Translations under genes and position numbers: made by a program
Part shown: one piece after another, positions 38,441-47,595 of the stretch
Layout of the letters: each line of letters begins with the position of its first letter
Numbering within the stretch: the stretch's first letter is position 1
The notes under the pieces: model-generated
Databases searched by the model: none
Told to the model about the DNA's origin: nothing
What the model saw: only the letters and a program-made list of their open reading frames with translations
Origin: Streptomyces phaeoluteigriseus
Lineage (GTDB): Bacteria > Actinomycetota > Actinomycetes > Streptomycetales > Streptomycetaceae
NCBI RefSeq assembly: GCF_001896135.2
Contig: NZ_MPOH02000002.1
Span: 58,818 to 122,817, forward strand
Reading direction: 5' to 3'
Length of the DNA: 64,000 nt

Positions 38441-39305
38441 GTCCCCTGGGGAGGCGTGTGCGGTGCAGACACCCGGTGACGCGGAACCACGCGGTGCGCT
38501 GCTCCTGATGGTGTCGCGGCGGATGCGGGGGGTCGGGTGTGGGGCTTGGTTCTTCCTGCGGGGCGAAGCGTCGGGGAAACTCGTGGTCGCCACGGACGTA
38601 CCGTCCTTCTTCCTGCGCGTGGAGGGCTGGGAAGGGTCACGAGCGCGGAGCGGACCGGGTGCGCCGATGCCGGGGTGCCGGCGGGCGCCCTGTGCCGGCG
38701 CGCCACCTCGTCGGTGGCGGTGCCAGGTGTTCCGCGTCGTCCCGGGCAGACCGGCGGCAGGCGCCGGACTCCCGGAGCAGAGGAGCAGAGGTACCGGCAC
38801 CGGGACGGCCGATACCTCGATAACGTTGTCAGGGCCATTCGATCTCGCCGCTCGACCCTGAGGGAAAGCCGCCTGACACCAGGTTCGCCGCTCTCCCCGC
38901 GACACCTGCGGAACCGGCGACCACGACCGGCCGGACGATCGACCTTCGCGATGAGCCCGGTCGGGCGTGACGCAGCACGAATACCTCCGCGAGACGAGTA
39001 GGGAATCGCATCAGGACGGCGCCTTCGAGCCTAAGGGCGCGGCAACCGCCTTGACAAGGGTTTGCCAAGTGACCTGGACAACCTGGCAACTCCCTTGCGC
39101 CTGACGCGTTTTCGGCACGCGCGACCACCGCCCGACACCTAGGACCGGAAGACCGACGGAGGCTTCTGAACAGGGGAGTTCACCTGCACAAAACGGCTTG
39201 CTCCCCTTCCGGACGCTTCGTAAGGTGTTGACAACTTCATCCGTCCGAGCGGGCGATCCGGGGACGAAAGCCCCGCCGACCGCACAACGGGACCAGAGGA
39301 AGGAC
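38441..39305. other. 865-bp divergent gap, no gene seen
   Basis: Frames here lack recognisable motifs. The region holds the imperfect inverted repeat at 39055-39097 and TTGACA-like hexamers at about 39051 and 39226, so it is probably the control region of the PAS-LuxR and XRE genes. Confidence 0.45.
39055..39097. promoter_or_regulatory. imperfect inverted repeat upstream of the XRE regulator
   Basis: CAAGGGTTTGCCA (39055-39067) is mirrored by TGGCAACTCCCTTG (39084-39097) with one unpaired base, around a 16-nt centre. It overlaps a TTGACA hexamer at 39051-39056 and looks like a dimeric regulator site. Confidence 0.4.
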
Positions 39306-40613
39306 ATGCTCGAACAGCCGCATTTCGGCCGCAGGCTGAAGAGACTCCGACTGGAACGAGGCATGAGCCAGGCCAACCTCGTCGGCGAAGGTCTGTCGAC
39401 GGGATACCTGTCACGACTGGAGTCGGGTGAACGACGCCCCACCGAGCGCGCCGTGACCTATCTCGCCCAGCGTCTCGGCGTGGACGCGTCCGCGCTGACC
39501 GAGCCCTCGGACGGCAGGTCCCTTACGGCGGTGCTGGCAGCCGTGACATCGGCGCCACCCGGCATGGACGACACCGCGGCCCTGAGCCGCGCGGTCGCGG
39601 AGGACTCCGGCGACGATCCCGCCGCCCGCTGGCAGGCCCTGTGGCTGCTGAGCCGCGCCGCCGGCCGCGACGGCGACTACGAGCGGGAGCGTGTGCAACT
39701 GCTGGAACTCATCGAGCTGAGCGACCTGCTGGAGGCGGCGGAACTCCGGGCGCGGTCGCTCGTCCAGTACGCCCGCTGCACCCGCGCCCTGGGTGACATG
39801 CGGGCAGCGGAACCGGCGGCCGTGGAGGCGCTGTCCATCGCCCGCACCGAGGGGCTGTCGGTGTCCGACACCATGGCCGCCCTGATGGTGCTGATCAGCA
39901 TCGAGACGGAAGTCGGCAGACTGGATGCGGCAGGACGGCACGTCGACGAGCTGGAGCGGGACCTGCTGCCCGAAGCCGCGCCGGCCCAGGCGGCCGAGGC
40001 ACTGTGGACGGCCGCCATGGTCAGCAACCGCCAGGGCGACCACGCGGCCGCCCGAACCAGACTGGAAACGGCTCTGGACCTCCTCCAGGGCAAGGACGAC
40101 CTGAACCTGTGGACCCGCCTGCGGGCCGCCGCCACCGCCGCCGCGCTACAGATGTCGCCGCCCCGGGTGGCCGCGGCCGACCGCTGGCTGAACGAGGCGG
40201 CATGTGTCCTCGCCTTGATCGGCACTCCCCTGCAAGTACAGGAACTGCGAGCGCTACAGGCCCATCTCGCGTTCCACAAGGGCCAGGTGGACGACGCCCG
40301 TGCGCTCAGCCACGCCCTGCTGTCCGAGGAGGACCTGCGCCTGTCCTACCGTGACCGGGTACGGCTGTCGGTCCTCGACGGCCGGCTGATGATCCTGTCG
40401 GGCCGCGTCGACGACGGCATCGCGGCCCTGCAACAGCTCGGCCGGCAGGCGGCGGAGTCGAAGAACCTCGACCTGGCGGCCCACGTCTGGCAGTCCCTCG
40501 CCACCGCTCTGGCCGACGTCCGATCCCCACAAGCACCGACGGGGACACCGGCACAGCGTCACTCCAGCAGTTCCTCGGAGTCGACGGGTGAGGCGCGCGG
40601 CAGCGGTCGGTGA
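39306..40613 (+). CDS. XRE-family regulator with TPR-like repeats
   Basis: The 435-aa protein (ATG 39306, AGGAAGGAC upstream) begins with a Cro/C1 helix-turn-helix: LKRLRLERGMSQANLVGEGLSTGYLSRLESGERRPTERAV. The rest (about 100-415) is a chain of helical pairs with TPR-like spacing, such as YARCTRALGDMRAAEPAAVEALSIA, TAAMVSNRQGDHAAARTRLETALDL and VWQSLATALADV. Such proteins are cytoplasmic regulators in which the TPR part binds a peptide or ligand. Target genes are unknown. It lies outside the recognised antimycin set, beyond the PAS-LuxR gene. Confidence 0.88.
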   Translation: MLEQPHFGRRLKRLRLERGMSQANLVGEGLSTGYLSRLESGERRPTERAVTYLAQRLGVDASALTEPSDGRSLTAVLAAVTSAPPGMDDTAALSRAVAEDSGDDPAARWQALWLLSRAAGRDGDYERERVQLLELIELSDLLEAAELRARSLVQYARCTRALGDMRAAEPAAVEALSIARTEGLSVSDTMAALMVLISIETEVGRLDAAGRHVDELERDLLPEAAPAQAAEALWTAAMVSNRQGDHAAARTRLETALDLLQGKDDLNLWTRLRAAATAAALQMSPPRVAAADRWLNEAACVLALIGTPLQVQELRALQAHLAFHKGQVDDARALSHALLSEEDLRLSYRDRVRLSVLDGRLMILSGRVDDGIAALQQLGRQAAESKNLDLAAHVWQSLATALADVRSPQAPTGTPAQRHSSSSSESTGEARGSGR

Positions 40614-41298
40614 CCTGACATCTCATCCGGCTGTTCGACGGCCCGCGCGCGTGGGGATCGTCAAGCGGCCGATGCCGGATGAGCCGTGGGAGGTGGGCCG
40701 GCGGTGGTGCCGGAGGCGCCGCCCCGTCCGCAAGGTGGCGGCCGACGTCCGCACGGCGACGACCTCGCCCTGGCGCCGCGTGTGACTGCGGACATGCAGC
40801 CCGCCCACACCCAACAACGTCGTCCGGAGCCCGCTACTTGGGCGCACCTCTGCTGGGGTGTGCCCGACCAGGCCTCCTCGACCGCAGCCTTCACGAAAGT
40901 ACGTGTCTGGTCCTCGGTGTCTGGGTCCCCACGGCCGGAACCGGCAGGGCTACGGATTCAACAACCTGGCTCGCCCGATCGGTGGCCTGGAGGCCGATGG
41001 GGATGAGGCAGCCGGTGGGGAGTGAGCTGGTCACGCACGCGGTGAAGTGGGTGGAGCCAACCGTGCTCCCCCGTGCGCCAGGCCCCCCGCGCCCGGCTTC
41101 CGTTTCCACCCGCGCACGCGGACGGCTGGGGAGCCCGACAGCGCCGGGACTTCGCGCTTTCCAACGCACGGCCCTCCCCTCTCGCGCCCCTTCCTCTCCG
41201 ATCAGGCTGGCCCGGCTTCGGAGAAGACGTTTGTTCGGGCGCGATCGGTGCAGACGAAGAACTGACACAGCCTTTACATGACGAAGCGGAGACGCACC
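40614..41298. other. 685-bp gap in a decayed stretch
   Basis: Coding-like scraps on the minus strand (TFVKAAVEEAWSGTPQQRCA near 40880 and TACVTSSLPTGCLIPIGLQA near 41020) cannot be joined into a recognised protein. No intact gene is supported. Confidence 0.4.
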
Positions 41299-41361
41299 AT
41301 GGGCATCATCGCGTGGATCATCATCGGCCTGCTCGCCGGCGCCATCGCCAAGGCCCGTCGC
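41299..41361 (+). pseudogene. N-terminal fragment of a GlsB/YeaQ-type membrane protein
   Basis: MGIIAWIIIGLLAGAIAKA is the first transmembrane helix of small GlsB/YeaQ/YmgE stress-response membrane proteins. After about 21 codons the sequence departs from the family into Arg-rich sequence, without the two further glycine-rich helices. It is a truncated gene 5' end, next to a 26-bp palindrome. Confidence 0.7.
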
Positions 41362-41388
41362 CCCCGCCGCGCCCGGCGGGGAGACCAT

Positions 41389-41414
41389 GCGCCTGCCGGC
41401 CGGCCGGCAGGCGC
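41389..41414. repeat. perfect 26-bp palindrome
   Basis: GCGCCTGCCGGCC is followed directly by its exact complement. It sits 28 bp after the point where the GlsB fragment loses homology and may mark the rearrangement joint or be a cruciform-prone site. Confidence 0.9.
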
Positions 41415-42173
41415 CGTGGTGTACGTGCTGTGCGGCGCGTTCAGGCGTCGACACCTGCTCGCCGAAGACCGCCGCCACCTCGCCCACGTCCTGCACGGCC
41501 GACCCCACCAACCCCGCATGCTGGAGCGCAACGCCAACCGCCTCGATCTGTCCGACCTGATCGTGTGCACTCGCGCGCTGCATCCCGCGAGGCCGCCCGG
41601 ACCCTTATTGCGGCGATCGTCGACACCGACGACGACGCGCCTGCCGGACGAAGCGACCGTCATGTGCATGGACGGGCACGACGTCGACGACTCCCCACGC
41701 GACGCCGCCACCGCAGCGGACCCTCGGGGCCGTCGCAGCGGACCCTCGCGGCCGCCGCGGCCGACCCTCACGGCCGTCAAGGACGGCACGAACCACTCCC
41801 GGGCGTTGATTTTCGGCGGGTCAGGCGGTCGCGGCCGCCTGCCTCGGCGCCCGTACGGCGCTGCTGGCCCGGATCGGCGACGACGCGTACGGCCGGCGAG
41901 CAACCGCAATGACGGCAAGGCATGGGAGCTGTCCGGCGCGAAAGCCGCCGTCGGCCACGAACGGATGTGCGTCCCGGAAAGGCCAGCAGCACGTTCTGGT
42001 GCCCCAGCCTTCCAGGCGGTGCCCCCTCACCGCCACGGACTGCCCTGGCTTCTCCCTACGGCGACGTGCATCCGTCCGGGTCAGTTGTGATGGCGGCGGG
42101 TCCGGGCTCGGGCGAGGGTGGGTGGTGTTCGACGTCTGTGTCGGCACCCCATCCCCTGTTCCAAGGAGCATTC
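41415..42173. other. decayed region containing the PfkB fragment
   Basis: Apart from the PfkB piece at 41816-41899, frames on both strands have high third-position GC but no recognisable motif or proper start. Confidence 0.4.
41816..41899 (+). pseudogene. fragment of a PfkB-family sugar kinase
   Basis: One frame reads AGQAVAAACLGARTALLARI followed by GDDAYGRRA, the N-terminal PfkB/ribokinase signature (G-x-N-x-A-x-A-x-x-x-x-LG, then GxDxxG). A preceding FGGSGG lies in a neighbouring frame. Nothing of the remaining 250 residues is recognisable. It is a relic. Confidence 0.65.
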
Positions 42174-42752
42174 ATGTCCGATCGCAATACCCTCATCCGC
42201 AGCCTGCACGATGTGGGTCTGGCAGCCTGGTTCGGCGGCTCTCTCATGGGCGCGGTAGGTCTCAACGGGGCGGCAAAGGACCAAAGCGAGACGGCCCAGG
42301 CCAGGGCGCGGATCGCCTCGTCGGGGTGGGCGAAGTGGACGCCGGTCAACGCCGCGGCCATCGGCGCGCACCTGTTCGGCGGCGGCGGGCTGCTCGCGGT
42401 GAACGCTCACCGGGTCGCCGCCCAGAAGGGGGTGGGGGCCTCCACCGCGGCCAAGACCGTCGTCACCGCTGCGGCCCTGGCCGCCACTGCCTACGCCCGT
42501 GTCCTGGGCAAGAAGATCGAGCTGGCCTCTTCCTCCGACCCGCAGGACGCCGAAGAGGCTGCCCAGCATCCGATCGAGATCGACACGGCCCAGCGGCATC
42601 TGGCCATCGCGCAGTGGGCGGTGCCGGCCCTGACCGGATGCCTGGTCGTGCTCAACGCCCTGCACGGCGAGCAGCAGCGCCCCGAGGAGCAGCTGCCCGG
42701 CATGTGGGAGCGGGCCCGCTCCGCCGCCACCCCCTTCATCCCGCAGCACTGA
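42174..42752 (+). CDS. hypothetical membrane-associated protein
   Basis: The 192-aa protein starts at ATG 42174 with AAGGAG upstream. It has moderately hydrophobic segments (LHDVGLAAWFGGSLMGAVGL, VNAAAIGAHLFGGGGLLAV, TVVTAAALAATAYARVLG, WAVPALTGCLVVLNAL) separated by polar loops, suggesting two to four membrane helices. Conserved-looking NGAA and WAKW segments are visible, but I recognise no named family. It stands alone between decayed stretches yet has good codon bias and a strong ribosome site, so it is probably expressed. Confidence 0.75.
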   Translation: MSDRNTLIRSLHDVGLAAWFGGSLMGAVGLNGAAKDQSETAQARARIASSGWAKWTPVNAAAIGAHLFGGGGLLAVNAHRVAAQKGVGASTAAKTVVTAAALAATAYARVLGKKIELASSSDPQDAEEAAQHPIEIDTAQRHLAIAQWAVPALTGCLVVLNALHGEQQRPEEQLPGMWERARSAATPFIPQH

Positions 42753-44024
42753 TCCGCGTCGCGACGGGGGGCGGACCAGCCGATCAACTCGGATCCGAGC
42801 ACGCCCCGCAGCCCTTGAGCGTGCACGAGGGCGCGCCGGAAGGGGCGCCCTCGCCTGGTGGAGGCCCGCTCGGTGCCGACGGCACGCACCGAGCCGAGCT
42901 GTGGCAGTAGGCCCGTCCAGTAGGCCCGTCCTGGGAAGGTTATGGGTTCCCGAAGGTGATGCCGAAGAGAACAGCCCCACCGGTGTCCGAAGCCTGGTGC
43001 AGTCGTCGGCCGCACCGCCCCTGTCTCACGCGCCGACGATGATCACGGCGACCCCCGGCCCCACCGGCGTGTCCATCCCCCGCGACGGGCTCAGGCCCAC
43101 TCCTTCTCCGGCCCGGGCGGGAGAGCAACCCGTCTCCGCCCCGGGCCGGAGAGGGACCCGACGGGGAACCGGTCCGCGGCTGGGCAGACGAACAGCCACC
43201 CGTACCGCCACGGACGCTGTATGTGGATGCCCGACGGTGCCATCACGGGAGCCTGCCGGGTATCTGGAACGAGGTACCCGAGACCAGCTACGGCGGATCG
43301 CGGGCCGGCAGGCGTCGGTCGTCGTGATCGGCCGCATCGGTGGGCGCACAAGCGCGGCGTGTTGGTCATGTCAGTCCTGAGCCCCTCGCACGGCTCAGGG
43401 CTTCTTCGGCACGGCCCGCTTGGCACCTTTGCTCCTGTTGCTGCTCGTAGCGCCGGGCGGCTCTGGCTTTTGCGGGCGCGTTCTTGCGCGTCGCCGCCTT
43501 CTCCGGGCGCGTTCTTGCGCGTCGCCGCCTTCTCCGGGCCTGCGGCCGTCCGGGATGGCGCTGTCCGGGATGGCGCTGTCCGGGTCGGTATGGTCGGCCA
43601 CTTGAACTCGATCTCCACGCCTCTCAGGTGCGCAGTGCACGCCGGGGTAGCGGTGGAAGGTTCCCGATGAGCAGTTCGGAGGCCATCTGTGCAGGTCGGT
43701 GAGGGGCTCGCGCGTGTGGGGAAGCGACCGACGGCGGCAGTCGGGGCAGGGCAAGCCGCGCCGCCGGATGCTGAAACGGCAGGGAGGACCTGTCGGCTCG
43801 GCTCGGCCGACGGGCACCGTCACCCCGGATGCCTGGGGCCTCTCCCCGGTCATCCCGCCCCCGTGGCATGGCGATCCGTCGGCGCGCGATGAGCGCCAGG
43901 CCCGGATGGGACCTACGGTTGGGGGGGAAGGGCCCACATGTGCGGAACTCGGATCTCCGCCTCACATCCCGTCTTGCCGCCTCACAGCGCGCGGGCTCGA
44001 AAACCCGCCAGGAGGGCACACGCC
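42753..44024. other. 1.27-kb gap, decayed, with short tandem repeats
   Basis: No intact gene is supported. Minus-strand frames near 43400-43620 encode a Lys/Arg/Pro-rich tail (SKGAKRAVPKKP) disrupted by the 31-bp duplication at 43476-43537. A plus frame near 43200 reads RTLYVDARRCHHGSLPGIWN without a start. These look like pieces of old genes. Confidence 0.4.
43476..43537. repeat. 31-bp tandem duplication plus a 15-bp duplication
   Basis: Two copies of a 31-bp unit beginning GCGCGTTCTTGCGCGTCGCC lie at 43476-43506 and 43507-43537. Just beyond, TCCGGGATGGCGCTG is repeated twice (about 43550-43580). The 31-bp step shifts the reading frame of the minus-strand basic-tail frame. Confidence 0.9.
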
Positions 44025-44358
44025 ATGTCCACTGCAGCGGACACCCCGTCCTGGAAACCTGCGCCGCCATGACGGTCGACTCGATCGAGCGACGCGGTAT
44101 GGGTCCGGACATGTTCGTGCTCACGCGCATCGCGCCACCCGTCGCCTCGGACGCCCCGCCCGTCTCCTACGCGGCCCACATCGACCCCGCCAGGAAAGCC
44201 GGCCTGACCGTCGAAGAACTGCGGGCGTCCTGGTCGCCGTCGCACTCACAGTGAGCACCGCCCGCGTCACGACGGCAGCGGACAACATCGTCACGGCGTT
44301 CGGCATCGCCGCCGCCCCCGCCGCCGTCGCCGATATCGGTGTCGGCGCGCGAGGCTGA
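44025..44358 (+). CDS. carboxymuconolactone decarboxylase-family protein, two frameshifts
   Basis: Reading MSTAADTP, then VLETCAAMTVDSIERRGMGP, DMFVLTRIAPPVASDAPPVSYAAHID and KAGLTVEELRA, then VLVAVALTVSTARVTTAADN and IVTAFGIAAA across two frame changes (near 44045 and 44227) gives about 111 aa. This matches the small all-helical CMD/AhpD-fold proteins, which include peroxidase-like members. The CxxC of AhpD is not present here. AGGAGG precedes ATG 44025. Both breaks are apparent single-base losses before GTCC, so the gene is probably intact in the organism. Confidence 0.8.
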
Positions 44359-44490
44359 CAGCAGCCGTCCACCAGGCATCGATGACCCGCGCGGCCACCA
44401 CCGGACACAAGGCCAAGGAACTGCCCGCCCCGCACGGCGCGCCCTGTGCCGGGCGTCCCCGTGGCCGCAGAATCAGGCAGGAGCGTCTCG

Positions 44491-45927
44491 ATGTCCCAGA
44501 ACGCGACCACGGCCATGCGCGCCGCACCCCACACGACGCCCGAGGAGCGCGCGGCCCTCGGCAAGGAGGCACGGCGCCGCTCGCCGCGGTCGGACCACGC
44601 CGTGTACAGGCCTTCTCCCGACCGGCCGGACCCGCTGGCGATTCTTCGGGCCCAGTCCGAGACACGGGTGCCCGAACTCGTCCCGATCCGCTACGGCCGG
44701 ATGATGGAGTCCCCGTTCCGCTTCTACCGGGGCGCCGCCGCGATCATGGCGTCCGACCTGGCCGACAGCCCGGTCTCGGGACTCACGGCCCAGCTGTGCG
44801 GGGACGCGCACCTGTTGAACTTCCGTTTGCTCGCCTCGCCGGAACGGCAGTTGGTGTTCGACATCAACGACTTCGACGAGACGCTGCCGGGCCCCTGGGA
44901 GTGGGACGTCAAGCGCCTCTCGGCGAGCCTCGTCATCGCGGGCCGGGCGAACGGCTTCGACGACGACGAACGCGCCCGCGTCGTGAGCGCCACGGTCCGT
45001 TCCTACCGCAAGGCGATGATCCGATTCGCGGAGACGGGCAACCTGGAGGTCTGGTACGCCAAGATCGACGCGGACCTCCTCGAATCGCTGACCTCGGGCC
45101 GGCTGCATGCGACGAAGCGCGGGCGGAAGAACCTGGCCCGCGCGACGGCGAAGGCCCGTACTCGCGACAGCCTCCAGGCTTTCGGCAAGCTCACCGAGAC
45201 GGTCGACGGCCGGCCCAGGATCGCGGCGGATCCCCCACTGCTCGTCCCGGTCGGCGACCTGCTGCCGGACGTCGAGCGCAGCGCGCTGGAGCGCCAGTTC
45301 CGCGGTCTGATCGAGCGGTATGGACGCACTCTCGCCTCTGACCGGCGCACGCTGCTGGAGGACTACCGGCTGGCCGACGTCGCTCGCAAGGTGGTCGGTG
45401 TCGGCAGCGTCGGAACCAGGTGCTGGATCTTCCTGCTCCTCGGTCGGGACGACCAGGACCCGCTCTTCCTCCAGGCCAAGGAGGCCGACACCTCGGTGCT
45501 CGCCGCGCACGTCGGCGCGAGCCGGTACAGCAATCAGGGCGAGCGGGTGGTCTCGGGCCAGCGGCTGATGCAGGCCACCAGCGACATCTTCCTCGGCTGG
45601 GAGCGGGTGGACGGGATCGACGGCAAGCAGCGCGACTTCTACGTCCGCCAGCTCCGCGACTGGAAGGGCATCGCCATGCCGGAGAAGATGCGGCCGGAAG
45701 ACATGCGGGCGTTCGGCGAACTGTGCGGGGTCACGCTGGCCCGCGCGCACGCCCGGTCCGGCGACCGCATCGCGATCGCCGCCTACCTGGGCAGCGGCGA
45801 CGCGTTCGACCGCGCACTCGCCACCTTCGCGGAGTCGTACGCCGACCAGAACGAGCGTGACCACCAGGCCTTGGTCGACGCGGTGCGCGCGGGCGGGCTC
45901 CCTACGGGGGAACTCCCGGCAGCCTGA
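44491..45927 (+). CDS. DUF2252 family protein
   Basis: The 478-aa protein (ATG 44491, AGGAG upstream) matches DUF2252: MMESPFRFYRGAAAIMASDL, LCGDAHLLNFRLLASPERQLVFDINDFDETLPGPWEWDVKRLSASL, LADVARKVVGVGSVGTRCWIFLLLGRD and FLQAKEADTSVL. The fold is distantly related to aminoglycoside phosphotransferase-type kinases, with HLLNF and DFDE suggesting a catalytic loop and metal site, but activity is not established. It follows the CMD-family gene by 132 bp on the same strand, and the pair may be co-transcribed. Confidence 0.92.
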   Translation: MSQNATTAMRAAPHTTPEERAALGKEARRRSPRSDHAVYRPSPDRPDPLAILRAQSETRVPELVPIRYGRMMESPFRFYRGAAAIMASDLADSPVSGLTAQLCGDAHLLNFRLLASPERQLVFDINDFDETLPGPWEWDVKRLSASLVIAGRANGFDDDERARVVSATVRSYRKAMIRFAETGNLEVWYAKIDADLLESLTSGRLHATKRGRKNLARATAKARTRDSLQAFGKLTETVDGRPRIAADPPLLVPVGDLLPDVERSALERQFRGLIERYGRTLASDRRTLLEDYRLADVARKVVGVGSVGTRCWIFLLLGRDDQDPLFLQAKEADTSVLAAHVGASRYSNQGERVVSGQRLMQATSDIFLGWERVDGIDGKQRDFYVRQLRDWKGIAMPEKMRPEDMRAFGELCGVTLARAHARSGDRIAIAAYLGSGDAFDRALATFAESYADQNERDHQALVDAVRAGGLPTGELPAA

Positions 45928-46083
45928 CCCGGGAGAACACACCCGGCTCGCCTCCGACCGCGTACAGGCCCCGCGTTGCTGCGGCGAGGGAGCCTGTCGC
46001 TGTCGTTGTCGTCACCGCCAAGCAACCTCCCCGGCTCCAGGAGCATGAGAGCTGGCGCCGGACGAGTTGCGGGCATAGGGAAG

Positions 46084-46115
46084 CGGGGCGGGGGCCGCCG
46101 TCGACCCCCGCCCCG
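46084..46115. terminator. bidirectional terminator hairpin
   Basis: The 11-bp stem CGGGGCGGGGG (46084-46094) with CCCCCGCCCCG (46105-46115) encloses a 10-nt loop. It is placed between the convergent DUF2252 and GH16 genes. Confidence 0.8.
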
Positions 46116-46143
46116 TCCGGCTCTCACGCCGTGGATGCCCCCG

Positions 46144-47595
46144 CTACCCGGCCGGAACCGTGTCCTGGAACGTCGTGCCCGCACTGCGGTACGCCCCGAC
46201 CATCGCGTTCACCTGCGACGGGGTGAGCACCTGGTCCTTCACATGGAGGACGTAGTCCACCTGCTGGTCGTAGGCGCGGGGCGTGGTGCTCGGCTGCCCC
46301 TCCAGATCGATCAGCCACTGGTTGAAGTTGATCGACATCGGCCGCTCGGGCAGATAGGCCGCCCCGTGCGTCCCGAAGTGCTGGCCGTCGACGTAGTACG
46401 TGATCTGGTTGTCGTCGATGGTCACCACCAGGTCGTGCCATCCCGCGTACGACCGCCGGGACTCGCTGTGCGCGTTCACCGCCTCCCAGGGGTCGGGCCG
46501 GTAGGTCTCCCAGGAGGTGGTGTAAAGGATGTTGGCCGGCTCGCCCCAGCCGCCGTTCGGCAGGTACTCGAAGTCGTACTCGGCGTAGTCGTCCGCCATC
46601 GGCGCCTTGAGGTCGTTGATGGTGAAGAACGTCTGCACGATCCGGTCGCCGTCCGGTCCCGAGCGTGGGGCGTCGCTGAACTTCACCCGGGACGCGTACG
46701 TCCCGTTCTTGAACTTCATCGACTGCGTCAGGAACTCGGTGTGCTTGGTGGAAGCCCCCGTCCCGGCGGTGGAGGTCTCCAGGTTCATCACCGAGTTCCC
46801 GCTCTGCGAGACGAAGGTGATGTTCTCCGGCGCCCAGGTCGCGCCCGGCACCCCCGGACCGCCGGAGTTGGACCGTACGCTCCAGCCGTTCGCGTTGATC
46901 TTAGGGTCGGTGTGCGCGCTGTAGTTGAAGTCGTCGAACAGCCGCGGCCCGTCACCCGGCGGGTCGGTGGGCGGGTCCGTGGGGTCCGTCGGGCCGTTGC
47001 CCCCGGGAGCCTCGCCCCACACGGTCGCGCCGTTCACCTGGGCCGTCACCCTGGACCAGTCGGCGTACGTGGTCCGGTTGGGGCCGAAGGAGTAGTCGTC
47101 GGACTGGACGAGGGAGGCCCAGGACGCCTGGTGGAACCGGAGCTGCATGTCCCCGGTGTCCGCCCCCGGCGCCAGCGAGCCCGCGCCGGGGGTGAAGCCG
47201 ATCTCCAGGTACCGGTCGGCGGTGGCCGTCGGGGAGGCGAGCGTCCCGAACGTACCGGTGATGTTCGCGCACCCCTTCACCGCCCAGGAACAGGCGAACC
47301 GGTAGGCCGCGGAGGCCGAGTCGGCCTTGAAGTAGTAGCGCACCTTGACGCTGCTCAGTGGTACGGAGGTGGAGCCGGCGTTACGCACCTTCAGCCACGG
47401 CTCGCTCTGGTCGGCGCTCGCGCCGGACGCGCTCGTACGGTACTGGACGACGATCCCGTCCGCCGCGGCGTTCGCCGAGGACGGCAGCGCGGCTAGCCCG
47501 GTGGCGGCCAGGGCCACGGCGGCGGCTGAGGCGGCGGCGGTGCGCAGCCTTTTCCTGCGGGGGTTCTCACGGGGTGTGTGGGCTGGTGTGTTCAT
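46144..47595 (-). CDS. secreted GH16-type beta-glucanase with CBM3 module
   Basis: The 483-aa precursor has an export signal (residues 1-44, ending SSANA). Next comes a family-3 cellulose-binding module (QYRTSASGASADQSEPWLKVRNAGSTSVPLSSVKVRYYFKAD, about 47-195), a Pro/Thr linker (GPTDPTDPPTDPPGD) and a GH16-like jelly roll with the catalytic E-x-D-x-E motif EYDFE. It should cleave beta-1,3 or mixed-linkage glucans outside the cell while bound to polysaccharide. Its ATG lies 28 bp inside the 3' end of the GH20 frame, so it belongs to the sugar-uptake operon. Confidence 0.88.
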   Translation of the reverse strand: MNTPAHTPRENPRRKRLRTAAASAAAVALAATGLAALPSSANAAADGIVVQYRTSASGASADQSEPWLKVRNAGSTSVPLSSVKVRYYFKADSASAAYRFACSWAVKGCANITGTFGTLASPTATADRYLEIGFTPGAGSLAPGADTGDMQLRFHQASWASLVQSDDYSFGPNRTTYADWSRVTAQVNGATVWGEAPGGNGPTDPTDPPTDPPGDGPRLFDDFNYSAHTDPKINANGWSVRSNSGGPGVPGATWAPENITFVSQSGNSVMNLETSTAGTGASTKHTEFLTQSMKFKNGTYASRVKFSDAPRSGPDGDRIVQTFFTINDLKAPMADDYAEYDFEYLPNGGWGEPANILYTTSWETYRPDPWEAVNAHSESRRSYAGWHDLVVTIDDNQITYYVDGQHFGTHGAAYLPERPMSINFNQWLIDLEGQPSTTPRAYDQQVDYVLHVKDQVLTPSQVNAMVGAYRSAGTTFQDTVPAG

